From: Methanobrevibacter thaueri
GTDB lineage: Archaea > Methanobacteriota > Methanobacteria > Methanobacteriales > Methanobacteriaceae
Direction of reading: 5' to 3'
NCBI GenBank assembly: GCA_015062925.1
Contig: SUTL01000013.1
Span: forward strand, 1-34,205
Length of the DNA: 34,205 nucleotides
A program made the position numbers and the translations under genes. Shown here one piece after another: positions 31,393 to 34,205 of this stretch. The notes under the pieces were generated by a model. It saw nothing but the letters and a program-made list of their open reading frames with translations. It was not told where the DNA came from and searched no databases. Numbering within the stretch: the stretch's first letter is position 1; each line of letters opens with the position of its first letter.

Positions 31393-33345
31393 ATGGAAGA
31401 TTTTGAGTATTTATTAAAAAAATGTGAATTATCTCTTGAATCTGAGGATTATGAAAGTGTCATTGAATATTGTGACAATTTATTAACGATTGATTCTAAC
31501 AATATTGATGTATTATTATATAAATCATATTCTCTTCATTGTCTTCATAAATATGAGGAATCTCTTGTGATTTATAATAAACTTTTAAAATTGAAACCTG
31601 ATGAAGGATCTTTTTGGTGTTCTAAAGGTTATTTATTGGAAAATTTGGGTGAATATGATATGGCAATTGAATGTTTCAATAATGCATTGAAATTTAATTA
31701 TTCTCATGAGAATTTTGATAGTGGAAAACATTTTGCAAATTGTTATGATCATATGGGCTGGAATTATGAATTAGAAAATCGCTATGGCGATGCAATTTAC
31801 TGTTATGAAAAATGTTTATGTTATTCCCCTAATGATGAAAATGAATACAAAATTAGAAAGATAACTAATCTATTGGAAAAGATTAATGAATATGGCGAAG
31901 CTATTGTCTATTATAATAAACTAAAAAATCCTCCAAGTGATTTTAAATGGTTAAATAATAAGATGCAGTGTATTGAAAATTATGCGTATTCATTATATTT
32001 GGAAAATAATTTGCCAGAGTCTTTCAAAAATTATCAATTAGTTTCTGATTTATATCAAAAGTACAAAAATGATAGTGTAAAATGTAATTGGTATGATGAA
32101 GTTTTAATAGATTGTATAAATAAATATTCTGATGATTTTTTTGAAAATTTTTTTAATATTGAAAATAATTATGATTTGTGGATTGAAAAAACAAAATTAT
32201 TATTTGAGTTAAACCGTTATGATGATTGTATTGATTTTTGTGAATTTCTTTTAGATTTTAATTCTAAAAATTTTAAATTATGGTTATTAAAAGGTAAATC
32301 ATTTTTTTCATTAGAGGAATATGATTCTGCTAGAATATGTGCAGAGAACATTTTAATCCAGAATTTTGATGAAGGGGCAATTATATTAAAAATGCGATGT
32401 TTAATCAAATTAAAAAAATTTGAGGATGCATTCGTATTATTTAAAAAATATAATTATTTTAGCTTTGATTTATGGGATTTGGATTTTTTAGCCTCAGGTT
32501 TAATGGATTTACATAGGTATTCTGATGCATTAGAATGTTACATTAATATTTTGGAAGTTGATTCGTATCATTGGAATATTTTGGATTATATTAAAGAATG
32601 CATTGTTAATTTAAATATAAAAACATTACCTAATAATTTAGAAGAATTCTATTTAAAATGGATTTATAAAATTAATTATAAATTTGATAAAAAATCTTGT
32701 CCTAAATGTGGTGGTAAATTAATTCCTATTGCATACGGTTATCTTACAGAAGAGGGGAATAAAAAAGTTAATGAGGGCAAATGTTATCCTGGGGGATGTT
32801 GTGTTGGTGATGGATATCCAACGGATTATTGTTTTAATTGTGATGAAAAATTTTATTTAGGTGTTATGGGCTTAAATATTGATTATCCAATTGATAGTAT
32901 AGAATATAGGTATGTAAAACGAGTTATTTATAATATTTCTAATGAAATTTATGAGTTATCTGGAAAAAATGGAACAAATTTGGATGGGTTGTCTAATGTA
33001 ATGTGTGAAAAATATTACATTGATAATATTGAATTCAGTGAATTAATAAATCAGTTACTTAAATTAAATTATATTTATAAAGTTGATGAAAACCATATTA
33101 AAATTCTAGAAACTGAAGAAGATGAAAGTATTGAAGATTTTCCTAAAATGGATATTAATTTATTTTTTGATGAAATGAAGTTGATTTCAAATCAATTTAA
33201 TGATAAAATAACAAAAGACATGTTATTTCCTAGATTAATTGAAAAATATGGTTGGAATCAAATAATGTGTGAGAGATGTTTTAGATTATTAAATTCAAAA
33301 GGATTTTTTATTATTGATGGGGATTACTTTTCTTTTGTGAATTAA
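31393..33345 (+). CDS. TPR protein with zinc ribbon and C-terminal winged-helix-like region
   Basis: 650 residues from ATG 31393, with AAGTGAT just upstream; TTG 31360 is a weaker alternative. Residues from about 5 to 430 are helical tetratricopeptide-like repeats (for example YEESLVIYNKLLKLKPDEGSFWCSKGYLLENLGEYDMAIECFNNAL). A Cys-rich domain follows: C436-P-K-C439 and C480-F-N-C483 form a likely zinc ribbon, with C464, C469 and C470 between. The last 150 residues contain two segments resembling winged helices (ITKDMLFPRLIEKYGWNQIMCERCFRLLNSKGFF is the second), suggesting nucleic-acid or protein binding. No signal peptide or membrane segment. It lies 98 bases before an MNT-HEPN pair on the same strand, inside flanking repeats. 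Function unknown. Confidence 0.7.
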   Translation: MEDFEYLLKKCELSLESEDYESVIEYCDNLLTIDSNNIDVLLYKSYSLHCLHKYEESLVIYNKLLKLKPDEGSFWCSKGYLLENLGEYDMAIECFNNALKFNYSHENFDSGKHFANCYDHMGWNYELENRYGDAIYCYEKCLCYSPNDENEYKIRKITNLLEKINEYGEAIVYYNKLKNPPSDFKWLNNKMQCIENYAYSLYLENNLPESFKNYQLVSDLYQKYKNDSVKCNWYDEVLIDCINKYSDDFFENFFNIENNYDLWIEKTKLLFELNRYDDCIDFCEFLLDFNSKNFKLWLLKGKSFFSLEEYDSARICAENILIQNFDEGAIILKMRCLIKLKKFEDAFVLFKKYNYFSFDLWDLDFLASGLMDLHRYSDALECYINILEVDSYHWNILDYIKECIVNLNIKTLPNNLEEFYLKWIYKINYKFDKKSCPKCGGKLIPIAYGYLTEEGNKKVNEGKCYPGGCCVGDGYPTDYCFNCDEKFYLGVMGLNIDYPIDSIEYRYVKRVIYNISNEIYELSGKNGTNLDGLSNVMCEKYYIDNIEFSELINQLLKLNYIYKVDENHIKILETEEDESIEDFPKMDINLFFDEMKLISNQFNDKITKDMLFPRLIEKYGWNQIMCERCFRLLNSKGFFIIDGDYFSFVN

Positions 33346-33443
33346 TTTTTATTTTTTTATTCAAGAAAATGTTTTTTTTCATACGGGTGGTTTGAAAATA
33401 TTTATTATTGATAAAATTGATACTATTATTTAGGTGATTTTTC

Positions 33444-33749
33444 ATGAATGATAGAATTAAAATTGCTAAACGATTTGCAGAAATTATTAATTCTGATGAT
33501 ATTGTTACAATTATTTTATTTGGTTCTGTTGCTCGTGGAGAAGACAGTGAAGAGTCAGACATTGATATTTTAATTGTTTCACCTGTTGCTCAGGAAATTC
33601 GTGAAGAAATTAATAATGTTGTTGTCGACATTGTTATTAATGATGAAGAATTTATTTCTGCTCATTTGATGAGTGAAGATCATTTTAATGAAACTAAGGA
33701 GTTCCCTTTTTTAACTAATGTTTTAGAGGAGGGAATTGTTCTTGGATGA
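33444..33749 (+). CDS. MNT-domain nucleotidyltransferase, predicted antitoxin
   Basis: 101 residues with the minimal nucleotidyltransferase signature GSx10DxD: G27-S28 in LFGSVARGEDSEESDIDILIV with D39 and D41, plus a later acidic residue in VVVDIVIND. In MntA-HepT type pairs this enzyme adds AMP to the HEPN toxin and silences it. GGTGAT lies six bases before ATG 33444, a near-perfect ribosome site. It overlaps the HEPN gene by eight bases. A TATA-like AATATTTATTATT at about 33397 suggests its own promoter. Confidence 0.88.
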   Translation: MNDRIKIAKRFAEIINSDDIVTIILFGSVARGEDSEESDIDILIVSPVAQEIREEINNVVVDIVINDEEFISAHLMSEDHFNETKEFPFLTNVLEEGIVLG

Positions 33750-34128
33750 GGAATATATTCGTAAAAAAGTAATTGCAGATTTTAACTTAGCTAAAGATGA
33801 ATTGGATACAGCCAAAATTTTGTTTAATTCATCTAAATATAGACAAACTGTTACTCATTCATATTATGCAATGTTTCAAGCTGCAACTGCATTACTGACC
33901 AAGAAAAATATTGTTGCCAAATCTCATGAGGGTCTTATAATGCTTTTTGGCAGAGAGTATATTAAAACCGGGATTTTTGATAAACATGTTTTTGGTTTTT
34001 TAACTAAAGCAAGAACTGATAGGAAGGATAGCAGTTATGACTCCTTCGCCATATTCAGTGAAGAAGATGCACAATCTATTTTGAAAGAAGCCGAAATATT
34101 CATTCAGGTGGCTGAAAAATTAATTTAA
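33742..34128 (+). CDS. HEPN-domain protein, predicted toxin partner
   Basis: 128 residues from TTG 33742, placed eight bases after GGAGGG; TTG 33736 is too close to that site. All-helical HEPN fold of the COG1895 type: a helical core with KYRQTVTHSYYAMFQAATALL and KSHEGLIMLFG, then the C-terminal motif R94-KDSS-Y99. Classical HEPN RNases have R-x4-6-H; here Tyr replaces His, as is common in this subfamily, and Tyr could be the target of AMP addition by the MNT partner. RNase activity is therefore uncertain. The gene is coupled to the MNT gene. It ends 36 bases before the right 41-bp repeat. Confidence 0.85.
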   Translation: MDEEYIRKKVIADFNLAKDELDTAKILFNSSKYRQTVTHSYYAMFQAATALLTKKNIVAKSHEGLIMLFGREYIKTGIFDKHVFGFLTKARTDRKDSSYDSFAIFSEEDAQSILKEAEIFIQVAEKLI

Positions 34129-34164
34129 ATATCTTGTCTCAAAAGCTTGATATATTTTTATAAG

Positions 34165-34205
34165 TATCTAAGTAATACTTTTTTGCAATTTTTGTAGTAA
34201 TTTTT
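34165..34205 (+). repeat. 41-bp direct repeat, right copy (runs to window end)
   Basis: 37 of 41 positions match 30738-30778. It carries TAAGTAATACTTT (34169-34181) and follows a TATA-like TTTTTATAAG (34154-34163). Because the window ends here, the repeat could extend further. Confidence 0.75.

Noticed and set aside
34129-34160. ATATC/GATAT hairpin after the HEPN gene as a terminator
   Set aside because: The stem is only 5 bp with a 15-base loop and an interrupted T-run; too weak to call.

Overview
The window is AT-rich DNA from a methanogenic archaeon of the order Methanobacteriales, most likely Methanobrevibacter or Methanosphaera. The evidence is a complete seventeen-gene energy-converting hydrogenase B (ehb) cluster, a giant secreted adhesin-like protein, archaeosine-type deazapurine genes, archaeal TATA boxes and Shine-Dalgarno sites of the GGAGG / GGTGAT type. 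No rRNA, tRNA or CRISPR array was recognised.

Layout: (a) 1-2.17 kb: a DmpI-type tautomerase on the minus strand, about 1 kb of AT-rich DNA with duplicated fragments, a palindrome downstream of a TATA box and an intrinsic terminator, then a DUF457 membrane protein whose 3' half runs into G+T-rich low-complexity DNA. (b) 2.17-12.06 kb: ehbA to ehbQ, tightly overlapped and all on the plus strand: Mrp-antiporter-like membrane subunits (A-J), polyferredoxin and ferredoxin (K, L), the NiFe small and large subunits (M, N), the NuoH-like arm (O), then P and the ACT-domain protein Q. Together they would couple ion flow to H2-driven ferredoxin reduction for carbon assimilation. (c) 12.1-14.5 kb, minus strand: a solitary Cas4-like protein lacking key nuclease residues and an SNF-family sodium symporter. 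(d) 14.7-21.5 kb: the adhesin-like protein of about 2240 residues, with beta-helix, eight Ig-like repeats (four of them exact-length 252-bp tandem units) and a Lys-rich tail. (e) 21.7-22.75 kb: a nucleotidyltransferase broken by a one-base frameshift. (f) 23.0-24.8 kb: DUF366-queD-queE, overlapping genes of 7-deazaguanine (archaeosine) synthesis behind a possible structured leader. (g) 24.9-30.2 kb: two four-CBS proteins, prephenate dehydratase, a single-pass membrane protein with a Gly-Ser tail, a PsbP-like exported protein, and coaC and coaB as separate coupled genes. (h) 30.2-34.2 kb: about 1.2 kb of non-coding DNA, then a cassette of a TPR/zinc-ribbon protein and an MNT-HEPN toxin-antitoxin pair, lying between two near-identical 41-bp direct repeats.

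The most unusual signals are: a 13-bp palindrome (AAAGTA-W-TACTTT) occurring four times beside TATA boxes in otherwise empty DNA; the repeat-bounded TPR/MNT/HEPN cassette; and abrupt switches of coding-strand composition (A+C-rich to G+T-rich) inside single genes such as ehbN and the adhesin. All functional statements are from reading motifs and family resemblance by eye; no database search was run.
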